A stretch of DNA of 64,000 bases from contig JBPOIJ010000139.1 in the NCBI GenBank assembly GCA_052034585.1, positions 1 to 64,000 of the forward strand, read 5' to 3'. The translations under genes were made by a program, and so were the position numbers. The notes beneath the pieces were generated by a model. The model was given only the letters and a program-made list of their open reading frames with translations. It did not search any database and was not told the DNA's origin. Origin of the DNA: Xiheimicrobium sp052034585. GTDB taxonomy: Bacteria > Myxococcota > Myxococcia > Myxococcales > Myxococcaceae. Numbering within the stretch: position 1 is the first letter of the stretch; every line of letters starts with the position of its first letter. This document shows, in pieces, positions 16,671-25,825 of this stretch.

Positions 16671-18209
16671 CTAGAGCTCTTCGAGGAACTCGTCGTTGTA
16701 CGTGTAGCGGGAGAGGCGCTTGATGAGGGCCTCCATCGCCTCGACGGGCTTCACCGAGAAGAGCATCTGGCGCAGCTTCTTCACCTTCTCGTACTCCTTG
16801 AAGACGAAGAGCTTCTCTTCCTTGCGGGTGCCCGACTGGGGAATGTTGATCGCCGGCCAGATGCGCTTCTCGGCGAGCAAGCGGTCGAGCACGATCTCGC
16901 TGTTCCCGGTGCCCTTGAACTCCTCGAAGATCACCTCGTCCATCCGGCTGCCGGTGTCGATGAGGGCGGTGCCGATGATGGTGAGGGTGCCGGCTTCTTC
17001 GGTCGCGCGCGCGGCGCCGAACATGCGCTTGGGCCGCTCGAGGGCGCGGGAATCGACGCCGCCGGACATGGTGCGGCCCGAGGAGTCGACTTCCTTGTTG
17101 TAGGCGCGGGCGAGGCGGGTGATCGAGTCGAGGAGCACGATCACGTCCTTCCCGTTCTCGACGAGCCGGCGGGCGCGCTCCATCGCGAGCTCGGCCACCT
17201 TGAGGTGCTGTGCCGGTGACTGATCGCTCGAGGAGGCGAGGACCTCGGCCTTGATGTTGCGCCGCATGTCGGTCACTTCTTCGGGCCGCTCGTCGATGAG
17301 GAGCACCATCACGTGCACCTCGGGGTGATTGGCGAGCACGGCCTGGGCGATCTTCTGGAGGATGATCGTCTTGCCCGTCTTCGGAGGCGCGGTGATCAGC
17401 GCGCGCTGGCCCTTGCCGAGCGGCGCGATCAGATCGAGCACGCGGGTCACCATCTCGTTGTGCTGGTGCTCGAGCTTGAGCCGGTTGACGGGATCGACGG
17501 AGGTCAGATCGTTGAAGTGCGGCGCCCGGGTGGCGGTGTCCATCGGCACGCCGTCGACGGTCTCGACGCTGACGATGGTGCCCTTGAGGCCCTTCATCTG
17601 CGCCTTGGCGGTGAGGTACTGGCCCGGCCGCAGGCGGAGCTTCTGCACGAGGTTCTTGGGGATCTCGGCGTCGTCGGTGCCCGGGAGCAGGCTGCGCTTG
17701 AGCGACCGCAGCATCGCGTTCTGGCCTTTGACGTCGGTGTCGAGCACCCCCTCGACGATGGAGGTCGGCGTGGTGACGGGCTGGCCGGTCTGCTGCTGCT
17801 GGCGCATCTGGTTCTGCTGCTGCTGCTGCGCCTGCTGCTGGGCGATGCGCTGCTTGTATTGCTCGAGCTCCTGAGGGGTGAGGAAGATGTTCACCACCTG
17901 GCCGTCGGGCTGGATCACCTTGCGGAAGGCCTGGCCGTCATCGGTGAAGAAGACGGGGTTGCCCTTGCGACGGCGGCGGCGACGGCGGCGACGGCCTTGT
18001 CCTGGAAGTCCTGGTTGACCGGGTTGGCCGGGCTGCCCTGGTTGGCCAGCGGCTGCTGCGTCACCACCACCGTCGGTTGCACCTTCGTCGCCACCTTCGT
18101 CGGGGCCTTCGTCGTCTCCACCGTCATCGCCATCGTCTCCACCGCCTGCGGGAGGGGTGGGGGGCGTCGGATCGTTCGGGTCGGTCGGTTGATCGTGTTC
18201 GTCGTGCAT
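16671..18209 (-). CDS. rho: Transcription termination factor Rho, atypical N-terminus
   Basis: 512 residues. The ATPase core is canonical: Walker A 274-281 (APPKTGKT), Walker B around 356-361 (VIVLLDS), and downstream SGGVD and GSRMDEVIFEEFKGTGN. The N-terminus is odd. Residues 1-55 are Asp/Gly-rich; 55-72 are repeated GQP units; 73-81 are nine Arg in a row; 123-140 are Gln-rich. The usual Rho-N helical domain is not visible. The RNA-binding cold-shock region (about 150-240) lacks the standard GFGFLR motif and instead reads NAMLRSLKRSLLPG. It is probably an RNA-dependent helicase-terminator with altered primary RNA recognition. It may be either the only Rho or a second paralogue of the organism. 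Confidence 0.92.
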   Translation of the reverse strand: MHDEHDQPTDPNDPTPPTPPAGGGDDGDDGGDDEGPDEGGDEGATDGGGDAAAAGQPGQPGQPGQPGLPGQGRRRRRRRRRKGNPVFFTDDGQAFRKVIQPDGQVVNIFLTPQELEQYKQRIAQQQAQQQQQNQMRQQQQTGQPVTTPTSIVEGVLDTDVKGQNAMLRSLKRSLLPGTDDAEIPKNLVQKLRLRPGQYLTAKAQMKGLKGTIVSVETVDGVPMDTATRAPHFNDLTSVDPVNRLKLEHQHNEMVTRVLDLIAPLGKGQRALITAPPKTGKTIILQKIAQAVLANHPEVHVMVLLIDERPEEVTDMRRNIKAEVLASSSDQSPAQHLKVAELAMERARRLVENGKDVIVLLDSITRLARAYNKEVDSSGRTMSGGVDSRALERPKRMFGAARATEEAGTLTIIGTALIDTGSRMDEVIFEEFKGTGNSEIVLDRLLAEKRIWPAINIPQSGTRKEEKLFVFKEYEKVKKLRQMLFSVKPVEAMEALIKRLSRYTYNDEFLEEL

Positions 18210-18528
18210 GACGTCGTCTCACGCCTGGGACGAGTGGCCCCAGAGCGCGTCCTGCTTCGGTGATGGGGCAGGGTCCGTTGCTGCTGCCACCGGGTGGTTC
18301 ACCGTGAGGTTGGCCACCGATCGATGCGACCCTGAATCGCCCCGGGACCGTCATTCGACCGGCCCAAACGAGGTGACTGAGGCGTCGTAGCAGAGTCGTT
18401 CGCGTGCTGCACGGACTTCTCTGACGTGGGTGTCAGGGCGGGCGTGTCACTTCCTCTGGGGCGCTGACCGCGGCTGCCTGCGAAGGGTGAGGGTTGCCCG
18501 CGGCGCAGGTCTTGCTCACGCCGCCGGC
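18210..18528. other. Intergenic region between divergent rho and membrane-protein gene
   Basis: This 319-bp stretch separates the rho start from the 18529 gene start. Both genes are transcribed outward, so it should hold both promoters. I see no convincing -35/-10 pair, no hairpin with a T-tract and no conserved short ORF. Rho leaders are often autoregulated, but nothing here proves that. Confidence 0.4.
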
Positions 18529-19245
18529 ATGATCTTCACCTTGTTCATGCTGGCCGCGACGCCGGCTGAGCCCTCGACTCCGAGCGAACCGCGAGCGACC
18601 GAAGCGACGAGCTTCTCCTTCGAAGAGAGCGCCGCCGCCGACTCCGCCTCTGCGACGCCGGGCACGAGGGTGACGGAGACGAAGCGGGTGGGCACGGCGC
18701 GCGTCGAGACGACGCGGTTCGAAGCCACGCGGGTGTCGCTCCTCGCGGAGGATCCTGGCTCGGCGGTGGTGCGAAGCGTCGTCTCGGGCGTGGTGACTGG
18801 CGGGCTGAGCTTCGCCGGTTCGCTCGCGGTGCTCCTCGTTCCGCTCGAGGTCGCCAGGCTCGCGGTGGGTGCCGTCGGAGTCGGCGCTGGGCTGGTCGAG
18901 CTCTTCTTCGTGGGGCTGCCGGTCTGGCTCGCGACCTCGACGTTGGTGACGGCGGCGGTGGCCGTCGTGCTCGGGGTGGCGATGACGGGCCTGGCCAGCG
19001 CCGGGATCGATCGCCGCGTCCTCGGGCAGCGCACGGCGGCTGGGCCTGCTGGCGTCACTGCGGCGGTCATCACGATCGCGGCCTTCGCCCTCGCCGGAGC
19101 GATCGGGTTGGCCGGCATTCCCTTCGTGCTCGCGGCCGCGATCGGCGGAGTGGGCGTGGTGGCGGGCGCGGTGGTGCCGCTGATCTTCGCGGCCTCGACT
19201 CCAGCTGCCGGACCCGAGCCGTCGATTCCCGTGGTGCGCTTCTGA
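18529..19245 (+). CDS. Ala/Gly-rich multi-pass membrane protein, unknown
   Basis: 238 residues from the ATG at 18529, chosen because a short hydrophobic export-type sequence begins there (IFTLFMLAATPA). Residues 20-85 are Ser/Thr/Glu/Ala-rich and likely extracytoplasmic or disordered. Residues about 90-230 form four or five hydrophobic helices rich in Gly, Ala and Val. The family is not recognised. A long open frame on the opposite strand exists but is Pro/Ala/Thr low-complexity and judged spurious. It lies 57 bases before the zinc-ribbon gene pair and may share its transcript. Confidence 0.55.
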   Translation: MIFTLFMLAATPAEPSTPSEPRATEATSFSFEESAAADSASATPGTRVTETKRVGTARVETTRFEATRVSLLAEDPGSAVVRSVVSGVVTGGLSFAGSLAVLLVPLEVARLAVGAVGVGAGLVELFFVGLPVWLATSTLVTAAVAVVLGVAMTGLASAGIDRRVLGQRTAAGPAGVTAAVITIAAFALAGAIGLAGIPFVLAAAIGGVGVVAGAVVPLIFAASTPAAGPEPSIPVVRF

Positions 19246-19302
19246 GCAGGAAATCGAGTGACGGCTCGCCCGTGAATGTGCTGAGGCGTCGTCCGCCGAG
19301 GG

Positions 19303-20229
19303 ATGGAGCGGAACGTGAGCGAGGCGCAGTCGACCATTCAGTGCGAGGGGTGTCGGGCGGTGCTCACGCTCCCAGGTGCCGAGCGCGCCCAGGTCTGTCC
19401 ATACTGCGCAAGTCCGAACGTCGTCGCGGCGCAGCAGCGCTCGGAGCAGCCCGCCTTCTGTCTCCCCCACGCCCAGGGCGAGGTGCTCGCGCGGCGATCG
19501 CTCGCCGACTGGCAACGCAGGCTCGGCTTCTTTCGTCACCCGGGCGTCCGCAAGGCCACCCTCGAGGCGTTCAAGGGCGTCTACCTGCCCGCGGTGCTCT
19601 ACAGCGCGACTGGGAGGACGAAGTACTCGGCGTCGATCGGCGAAGAGTACTACGTGACCGAGACGTACACGGTGACGGTCAACGGGCGCACCGAGACCCG
19701 CACCCGCCAGGTGAAGAAGCACGAGTGGGTGCCGCTGTCGGGCGAGTACCACTCGTACGCCTCCGACATCATCGTGAGCGCGAGCAGCGGCATTCCGAAC
19801 GAGGAGCTCGAGGCGGTCGAGCCGTTCGATCTGCGCGGGCTGCGACGCTACTCGCCGGGGTTGGTGGCAGGGTGGGGGGTCGAGGCGCCGACGCGGAAGA
19901 CCGACGACTGCATTCAGCTCGCGCGCGGTGAGTTCGTCAAAGAGGTCGGGTCGCGGCTGTCGGGCTTCATGCCTGGAGACACCCACTCCGACTTGAACCA
20001 CCACAGCACCGTCGAGGCCGAGAGCGCCGAGCCCTTGCTCGTGCCGCTGTGGGTGCTCGCGCTCAAGTACGACGACGCGAAGCCGGCGCTGCGAGTGTTG
20101 ATCAACGGGCAGACTGGCAAGACGTGGGCGAAGGTGCCGTGGTCGTGGCCGCGAATCATCGGCGCGATCGTCATCGGGCTTGCTGCCATCGTCGGCATCG
20201 CGCTCGCGATCTGGAGCCAGCAGCGATGA
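19303..20229 (+). CDS. Zinc-ribbon, tail-anchored membrane protein (first of pair)
   Basis: 308 residues. An N-terminal zinc ribbon has CEGC and CPYC at about residues 14-17 and 32-35. A beta-rich middle domain has Tyr/Thr-rich strands (EEYYVTETYTVTVNG). A single membrane helix lies at about 285-303, just before the end. The plan resembles bacterial TFIIB-like zinc-ribbon proteins often misnamed as primosomal helicase homologues. Function unknown. Its stop overlaps the next start by ATGA, so the two proteins are translationally coupled and probably act together. Confidence 0.75.
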   Translation: MERNVSEAQSTIQCEGCRAVLTLPGAERAQVCPYCASPNVVAAQQRSEQPAFCLPHAQGEVLARRSLADWQRRLGFFRHPGVRKATLEAFKGVYLPAVLYSATGRTKYSASIGEEYYVTETYTVTVNGRTETRTRQVKKHEWVPLSGEYHSYASDIIVSASSGIPNEELEAVEPFDLRGLRRYSPGLVAGWGVEAPTRKTDDCIQLARGEFVKEVGSRLSGFMPGDTHSDLNHHSTVEAESAEPLLVPLWVLALKYDDAKPALRVLINGQTGKTWAKVPWSWPRIIGAIVIGLAAIVGIALAIWSQQR

Positions 20230-21170
20230 AGTGCGCTCGCTGCCAGGCGCAGCTCGAGGCCGGCGACATTCGCTGCCCGGTGTGTGGGCTGGCGACCCCG
20301 GAGAGCGCCGACGGAGCGCCTCCGACGCGGCAGATTCACCGCTGCTCCGAGTGCAACGCCGCCGTCGCCTATTCCGCTCAACACCAGAACCCGGTCTGTG
20401 GCTTCTGCGGCGCGGTGATGCGTGTCGAGGAGCCGGTCGATCCCGTCGAGCGGCCCGAGGCGAGGGTGGCGATGTCGGTGAGCCGCGACGCCGCGAAGGA
20501 GTCGTTGCGCGGCTGGCTCTCGAAGCGCGGCTTCTTCGCGCCGGGTGATCTGGCCTCGGCTTCGACGATCGACGCCGTGCACCCGCTCTGGTGGGCCGCC
20601 TGGGTCTGCGACGTCGACGCGACGGTGAGCTGGACGGCCGACTCCAATGCCGGCAGCAAGCGGAGCGACTGGGCGCCTCACTCGGGCACCGAGCGGCGGC
20701 GCTGGAAGAACCTGCTCGTCTCTGCGTCGCGCGGCTTGAGCCTCGACGAGACCTTCAAGCTCTCGGAGCACTACCGGTTGGAACCCCTCGAGGCGGTGCC
20801 CGAGGGCGATTCGGAAGTGGAGCAATTCGACGTGCAGCGCTCCGCGGCGCGCAAGACGGTGGCGTCGGCGATCGAGCACCAGGCGGTCGCCGAGGTGCAG
20901 CAGGGCTCGATTCCCGGCAACCGGTTCCGCAAGGTGCGCGCGCACCCGATGATGGTGGGGCTGTCGACGCGTCGGCTTGGACTCCCAGCGTGGGTGGTGA
21001 CGTACCGTTTCGATGGGCGGCCGTATCGTGCGGTGGTGCACGGGCAGAACGCCGGCGTGGTGATCGGGACGAGCCCGATCTCGTACCTGAAGGTCGCGGC
21101 CGTCGTGGCGGGGGCCATCGCGGCCCTCGGTCTCATCGGCGGGCTGATCTGGTTCTTCGCCAACCGCTGA
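20226..21170 (+). CDS. Double zinc-ribbon, tail-anchored membrane protein (second of pair)
   Basis: 314 residues from the ATG at 20226, which overlaps the preceding stop (ATGA). Two zinc ribbons are seen at the N-terminus: CARC...CPVC at 3-20 and CSEC...CGFC at about 42-64. A soluble beta-rich domain and a C-terminal membrane helix follow (about 290-310, LKVAAVVAGAIAALGLIGGLIWFF). The middle domain shares the layout of its upstream neighbour (ribbon, SKRGFFAPGDLA helical stretch, tail anchor), so the two look like ancient paralogues. Function unknown. Confidence 0.75.
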   Translation: MKCARCQAQLEAGDIRCPVCGLATPESADGAPPTRQIHRCSECNAAVAYSAQHQNPVCGFCGAVMRVEEPVDPVERPEARVAMSVSRDAAKESLRGWLSKRGFFAPGDLASASTIDAVHPLWWAAWVCDVDATVSWTADSNAGSKRSDWAPHSGTERRRWKNLLVSASRGLSLDETFKLSEHYRLEPLEAVPEGDSEVEQFDVQRSAARKTVASAIEHQAVAEVQQGSIPGNRFRKVRAHPMMVGLSTRRLGLPAWVVTYRFDGRPYRAVVHGQNAGVVIGTSPISYLKVAAVVAGAIAALGLIGGLIWFFANR

Positions 21171-21173
21171 AGC

Positions 21174-23243
21174 TCACCGCTGCTCGATCGTCGCGCGTGG
21201 GAGCTGCCTGGCGAGCGCCTCGAGCTGTTCGGGCCCAAGTCCACTCACCACGACGCGCTTCCAGATCGACGGCTCGAGGCCGGCGATGACGGCGGGGAAC
21301 ACCTCCTCAGACGGGTGGTCGACCGGCGTCGACTCGAGCTCCAGCAGCCCACCAGCCTTCGAGGTGCACCGGTAGGTGTGGAAGTCGAGGACCACCGACA
21401 GCGTCTTCGTCGTCCGCTTCACCGCGAGGGCGAAGTGCCGCTTCGTCTCGTAGGCCTGAACGGCGAGCTCGATTCGCTCGAGCTGGCCGGCGAGTGGACT
21501 CGTCCAGAAATCGGAGAGCGCCTCGGGGTCGCTGGTGGCTTCGGTTCCGAGGCGAAGGGTGCGCAGTCGCGGGAAGGCCTTGCCGGTGAGGAGTGACTGC
21601 CACGCCCGCTGGGCCACTTCGTCCCTGTTTTCCTTCGTACCTCCGATCGGGAGCCAGTCGACGTGGAGGGACTCGAGCAAACGACCTTCGCCAGGGCTCG
21701 CCGCCAGCTCGTCGAGGACCAGGTAGATGACGTCGGTGAGGATCCGAAGGTGCCGTGCGTTCGGTTGGAGCAGCAGCGAGGTGCCGCGTTCGTTGGTGCC
21801 GCCGGAGCTCATCGAGAGTTCCCGCACGGTCGTCCACGCGGGGTGATTCCGAGCCGCCGCGATCGCCTTGCCCTGTGGCCGGATGTGCGCGCGGAAGAGG
21901 AAGCCCTTCTCGAACTCGAGCTGCTTCGTCTGGAGCACGTCGTAGAGCGGCCCCACCCAGGCCTTCACGTGGGTCTTCAGCAGCGCGGCCTCCTGGCGTG
22001 CCTCAGTCGGGGTGAGCGGCTCGCCACGCGCGCGCTTGAACTGGAGCATCATGAACTCGCCACGCGGGTCGCCGGCCTCGAGCAAGGCGTCGGCGTAGAC
22101 CTGCCGAACGCCGTCATCGTCAGGGCTCGCGTAGACGGCGGCGAGCAGATCCTCGAGGGTCTTTCCACTCGCGGTCGGCTTCTTCGGTTCCGGCGCAGCG
22201 ATCTTCGGCACCAGGGCCTCGAGCGCGCGGACGTCGGCGGTGGGAACGGTCGCGAAGCGCTGCTTCAGGGTGGTGACGAGCGTGGAGAGCCGCCGCTCCA
22301 TCGCCTCGCCCATCTTCGTTCGGCCGAAGGTGGCCTGGTAGTCCTTCGCGACCTGCGCGACGGCGTCGAGCGTGCGTGGATCCGCGTGTCGATCGCCGAG
22401 GAACTCGTAGAGCGCGCCCCAGAACTCGCGTGAAGACTGGGCCGTGAACGGCGGAGTGACGATGAAGCGGGCGAGGGCGGCCGCGATGCGCGGGTCCGGC
22501 GGCTGGCGCTCGAGCTGGAGAATGCGGGCGAGCGAGTCGGCGAACTTCCCTTCGGTGAGCGTCGCGAGGACCGCGGTGAGGTTCGTCACCGTCTTGCGGC
22601 CGAGGGGCCATTCTCCGGTGGGGAGCTGCGTCTCCACTCGCTCGATCAACGCGGCGAGCTCGGGTGCGCGCGTCTGGGCCCACCACTCGAGCAGTGCGGG
22701 GAGTGCCTCGGCCCAGCGTTTCCCTTCGAGGAGGCGCCGCACGTCCTTCGGCGCTTCACTCCCTGTCGAGGGGGCTCTCGGAGGCGGGGACGGTGGAGGT
22801 GCGGCCGGCTGCTTCTTCGCGCTCGGCGGCGGCGGTTTCGTTGGCGCCGGACTGGAGTCGAACAGCATCGCCACGTCGGCTTCGGTGAGCGCCCTGGGCG
22901 TCTGGAGCGACATGCCGAGCGCGCCCTTCGTCGCCGAGATGCCAGTGTCGGAGGTGAAGCGGATCTTCGATCGCAGCGCGCTGACGTCGGTCACTGGCGT
23001 GGTGTTGGCCTTCGCCTTCCACGCCTTCCCATCGTGCTTGGGCGAGTCGAGCACGGCGACGAGCCAGAGCCGCTCGTCTGGCGGCCGAACGGTGACGAGG
23101 AAGAGCCGGCCTCCGCTGCGCAACGGCTCGAGCGCCTTGTTCCCGCTGACGTACCGATCCATCGGCAGGACATCGCCGGGCTTGGCGGCTTTCGACTGCT
23201 CTTCGAAGACGGCTTTCGAGACGATCGCGAGGAGGTCGGCCAT
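21174..23243 (-). CDS. TIGR02996-domain protein
   Basis: 689 residues. The N-terminal 130 residues form an uncharacterised domain. A Pro/Ala/Ser-rich linker (130-165) and helical repeats follow. The TIGR02996 signature is at about 363-405 (LLAAVYASPDDD, YADALLEAGDPRGEF). A leucine-rich-repeat-like region occupies the C-terminal third (RELSMSSGG, HVDWLP, RTLRLG). TIGR02996 is a short domain abundant in Gemmata-like planctomycetes and myxobacteria, with unknown function. No signal peptide is seen, so it is probably cytoplasmic. It is convergent with the zinc-ribbon pair, 3 bases apart. Confidence 0.82.
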   Translation of the reverse strand: MADLLAIVSKAVFEEQSKAAKPGDVLPMDRYVSGNKALEPLRSGGRLFLVTVRPPDERLWLVAVLDSPKHDGKAWKAKANTTPVTDVSALRSKIRFTSDTGISATKGALGMSLQTPRALTEADVAMLFDSSPAPTKPPPPSAKKQPAAPPPSPPPRAPSTGSEAPKDVRRLLEGKRWAEALPALLEWWAQTRAPELAALIERVETQLPTGEWPLGRKTVTNLTAVLATLTEGKFADSLARILQLERQPPDPRIAAALARFIVTPPFTAQSSREFWGALYEFLGDRHADPRTLDAVAQVAKDYQATFGRTKMGEAMERRLSTLVTTLKQRFATVPTADVRALEALVPKIAAPEPKKPTASGKTLEDLLAAVYASPDDDGVRQVYADALLEAGDPRGEFMMLQFKRARGEPLTPTEARQEAALLKTHVKAWVGPLYDVLQTKQLEFEKGFLFRAHIRPQGKAIAAARNHPAWTTVRELSMSSGGTNERGTSLLLQPNARHLRILTDVIYLVLDELAASPGEGRLLESLHVDWLPIGGTKENRDEVAQRAWQSLLTGKAFPRLRTLRLGTEATSDPEALSDFWTSPLAGQLERIELAVQAYETKRHFALAVKRTTKTLSVVLDFHTYRCTSKAGGLLELESTPVDHPSEEVFPAVIAGLEPSIWKRVVVSGLGPEQLEALARQLPRATIEQR

Positions 23244-23294
23244 GCGAAATCCTCGCTCAGCCGGCCGATCGGGCGAACGAGATTCGTCAGCGGC

Positions 23295-25763
23295 TCACTT
23301 CACCTCGAGCCCGAACTCGAGCCGGGCCTGGATCGCCGGCGGACCGAACAGCCAGCCGTAGGGCCCCAACTGCTGGACGAGCGGTTGAAGCGCAGCGGGG
23401 AGGGGAGTGGGAGCGGGCGCTGGTTGCTCCATCAAGGTTGGCGCGGCGACGCCGAGCATCGAACCGAGCAGGGAGCCGGAGCCGTGGAAGAGGGCGAGCT
23501 GGTAGTCGTCGTCGCCTGGCTCGAAGCCTGCCTTGAGCTTCGCCGCGTTGACCGCCTCCATCAGCCCGCCCAGCTCGTCGACCAGGCCTCGGGCCTTCGC
23601 GTCGCGCCCGCTCCACACCCGTCCCCGGGCCACCGCGTCGACGTCTTCCTTCTTCATCTTCCGGCTCGCGGCGACCTCACTGATGAAGGTGTCGTAGAAG
23701 TCGTCGATCCACTTCTGGGCGGCGACGCGCTGGTCGTCCGTCCACGGATCGAAGAAGTCGGCGATGCCTGAGAGCTTGTTGCGGGCGATCGATTCCTGGG
23801 TGACGCCGTACTTGTTCGCGAAGTTCTTGATCGCCGGCTTCGCGTAGAAGACGCCGATGCTGCCAGTGAGGGTCGTCGGGTTCGCCCAGATCTGATCGGC
23901 GCCCATCGCGACGTAGTAGCCACCCGACGCGGCGGCGTCGCCCATCGACGCGATGACCGGCTTCTTCTTCTTCGCCTCGAGCACGGCGCGGTACATCAGA
24001 TCCGACGCGAGCCCATCTCCGCCACCCGAGTCGACGCGCAGCACGATCGCCTTCACGTCCGGATCTTCGGTCGCCTCGTTGAGCGCCTCGATGAAGCTCT
24101 CGGCTCCAGAGATGGGGCCACCGATCGGCGACGACTGGTTCTTCCCGCCAGTGATGCTCCCGAGCACGGGCACGACCGCGATCTTCCGCCGCCCGCCCCA
24201 GCGCACGTCACGCTGATCGAACGGCCGGTAGCTCTTGGTCGCCTTTCCGTCGGGCAGCTCGTTCTTGATCCGCTCGTCGAGCTCCTTCGGGGTCACCACC
24301 GCGTCGAGCTGACCGAGCTCCACCGCGCGCTTTGGCGGCTTGAGGCCCTCGTCGAGGCCGGCCTTCCAAGCCTCGACCGTCATTCCACGGCGTGCGGTGA
24401 CGCGCTCGGAGAGGATCGAGTCGGTCGTGTCGAGGAAGGCATTGATCGTCTCCTTCTGCTCGTCGCTCATCGACGATCGAGTGAACTGATCGGGGAAGCT
24501 CTTGTACGCACCGACACGCGCGACGTCGACGCCGATGCCCAGTTGTTCCGCTGCGCCGCCGTAGTAGGTGATCGACGAGCGCACGCCGTCGACGATGTAC
24601 ATCGCCTCTCCGGCCGAGAAGATGCGATCGCAGGCCGAGGCCATCAGGTACTCGGCGTCACCAGTGCTCAAGATGTACGCGAAGGTCTTCTTGCCCGCCT
24701 TGCGGAGCCGCTCGATCGCCGCTCGCACTTCGTCGGCGCGCGCCATTCCCACTCCGGCGCCTTCGATCTTGATCAGCACGCCCACGAGATCGGGATCGCG
24801 CGCGGCCCGGTCGAGGAAGCGCAAGAAGCGCAGGTACCGATCCTCCGAGGCGAGGCCGAGCAGCGAGCCGATGGTGGTGCCGCCCTCTGCGCCGATGTCT
24901 CCAACCGAGATCACTGCGAGCTTCTTCGAGGGAATGATCGAGCCGTACTTCGCGCTCGAGACCCGCGCCATGAACTGGAGATCGACGTTGCCGTTCGCCA
25001 CCCCGAGGCCCTGGGTGTAGCCGATCGCCTCGAGATCGACGCCGAGGCCTGCCTGGAAGGCGATGGGCGCGGTGGGGACGAAGCCGTGACTCACGCCCGC
25101 CGAGACGCGCAGCCCTCGAATGATGGTGGCCTTGGCGGTGTATTGGAGCCGGCTCTGCTCGGACAGGCGCTGCTCCGGGAAGTACCAATCGACGCCGAGG
25201 GTGACGACCTCCTCGAAGGGCCGCAGGCCGACGCCCAGGCCCCACTCGCGGGTGAGCGAGACGTCTCCGAGGGTGGGCGCGTTCAGGTTGCGAACGATCG
25301 CTCCGAAGCTGAGCCATCGAATCGGGCGCGACTGGAGGCCTGCGTCGAGCCCGAACAGGCCCCGGGTCGGACCAGCGGCGTACCAGTTCGCGGTGAGGCC
25401 GGCCGAGAACGCCTGCGGGCCCACCGAGGCGCCCAGCGTCCACTTGGTGAGCGGGGAGGCGCCGGTGGTGGCGTTGACCGAGGCGCCCAGCGCGAAGAGA
25501 TCACCCAGGCTCGTCGCGGCAAACAGGCCGTTGCCGACGAGCGAGCGCGTCTGACTCCGCTCGTGGACGTAGACGAGGTTCCAGTCGCCGACGCGTCCGA
25601 GCGCGCCGGGGTTGAAGGTGAGCGCCGTCGCCTCGTCCGCGAAGGCGAGCGAGTCGGGCAGGAGCGTCACCCCACGCGAGAGATCACCGTTCGCGAGGTT
25701 GATCGTCTGGGCGGCGGCGGGGCACGCCGCGAGGAGAAGCAGGAACAGCCGTCGAGAGGCCAT
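23295..25763 (-). CDS. SppA-type S49 peptidase fused to an N-terminal barrel-like domain
   Basis: 822 residues. A Sec signal peptide (1-19, ending AAAQ) is followed by a 250-residue Gly/aromatic-rich beta domain (about 20-270) that looks like an outer-membrane barrel. Two tandem S49 domains follow. The catalytic Lys is predicted at 421 (VGAYKSFPDQF) and the nucleophile Ser at 613 (AAASGGYY), with spacing like E. coli SppA (Lys209/Ser409). Ordinary SppA is an inner-membrane signal-peptide peptidase of about 600 residues. Here the export signal and barrel imply a periplasmic or outer-membrane peptidase, possibly with other substrates. The downstream Pro-rich tail (about 765-790) is also extra. 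Confidence 0.88.
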   Translation of the reverse strand: MASRRLFLLLLAACPAAAQTINLANGDLSRGVTLLPDSLAFADEATALTFNPGALGRVGDWNLVYVHERSQTRSLVGNGLFAATSLGDLFALGASVNATTGASPLTKWTLGASVGPQAFSAGLTANWYAAGPTRGLFGLDAGLQSRPIRWLSFGAIVRNLNAPTLGDVSLTREWGLGVGLRPFEEVVTLGVDWYFPEQRLSEQSRLQYTAKATIIRGLRVSAGVSHGFVPTAPIAFQAGLGVDLEAIGYTQGLGVANGNVDLQFMARVSSAKYGSIIPSKKLAVISVGDIGAEGGTTIGSLLGLASEDRYLRFLRFLDRAARDPDLVGVLIKIEGAGVGMARADEVRAAIERLRKAGKKTFAYILSTGDAEYLMASACDRIFSAGEAMYIVDGVRSSITYYGGAAEQLGIGVDVARVGAYKSFPDQFTRSSMSDEQKETINAFLDTTDSILSERVTARRGMTVEAWKAGLDEGLKPPKRAVELGQLDAVVTPKELDERIKNELPDGKATKSYRPFDQRDVRWGGRRKIAVVPVLGSITGGKNQSSPIGGPISGAESFIEALNEATEDPDVKAIVLRVDSGGGDGLASDLMYRAVLEAKKKKPVIASMGDAAASGGYYVAMGADQIWANPTTLTGSIGVFYAKPAIKNFANKYGVTQESIARNKLSGIADFFDPWTDDQRVAAQKWIDDFYDTFISEVAASRKMKKEDVDAVARGRVWSGRDAKARGLVDELGGLMEAVNAAKLKAGFEPGDDDYQLALFHGSGSLLGSMLGVAAPTLMEQPAPAPTPLPAALQPLVQQLGPYGWLFGPPAIQARLEFGLEVK

Positions 25764-25825
25764 ATGGCCTCTTAGCTGAACTCAGGCTCGGAGTCGGAGC
25801 GCTCGCGCGAGTCGACGAAACCGAC

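Noticed and set aside
18516..19337. A 273-codon minus-strand frame opposite the 18529-19245 membrane protein
   Set aside because: Its product is Pro/Ala/Thr-rich low-complexity with no signal peptide; the plus-strand frame has a plausible signal and membrane helices.
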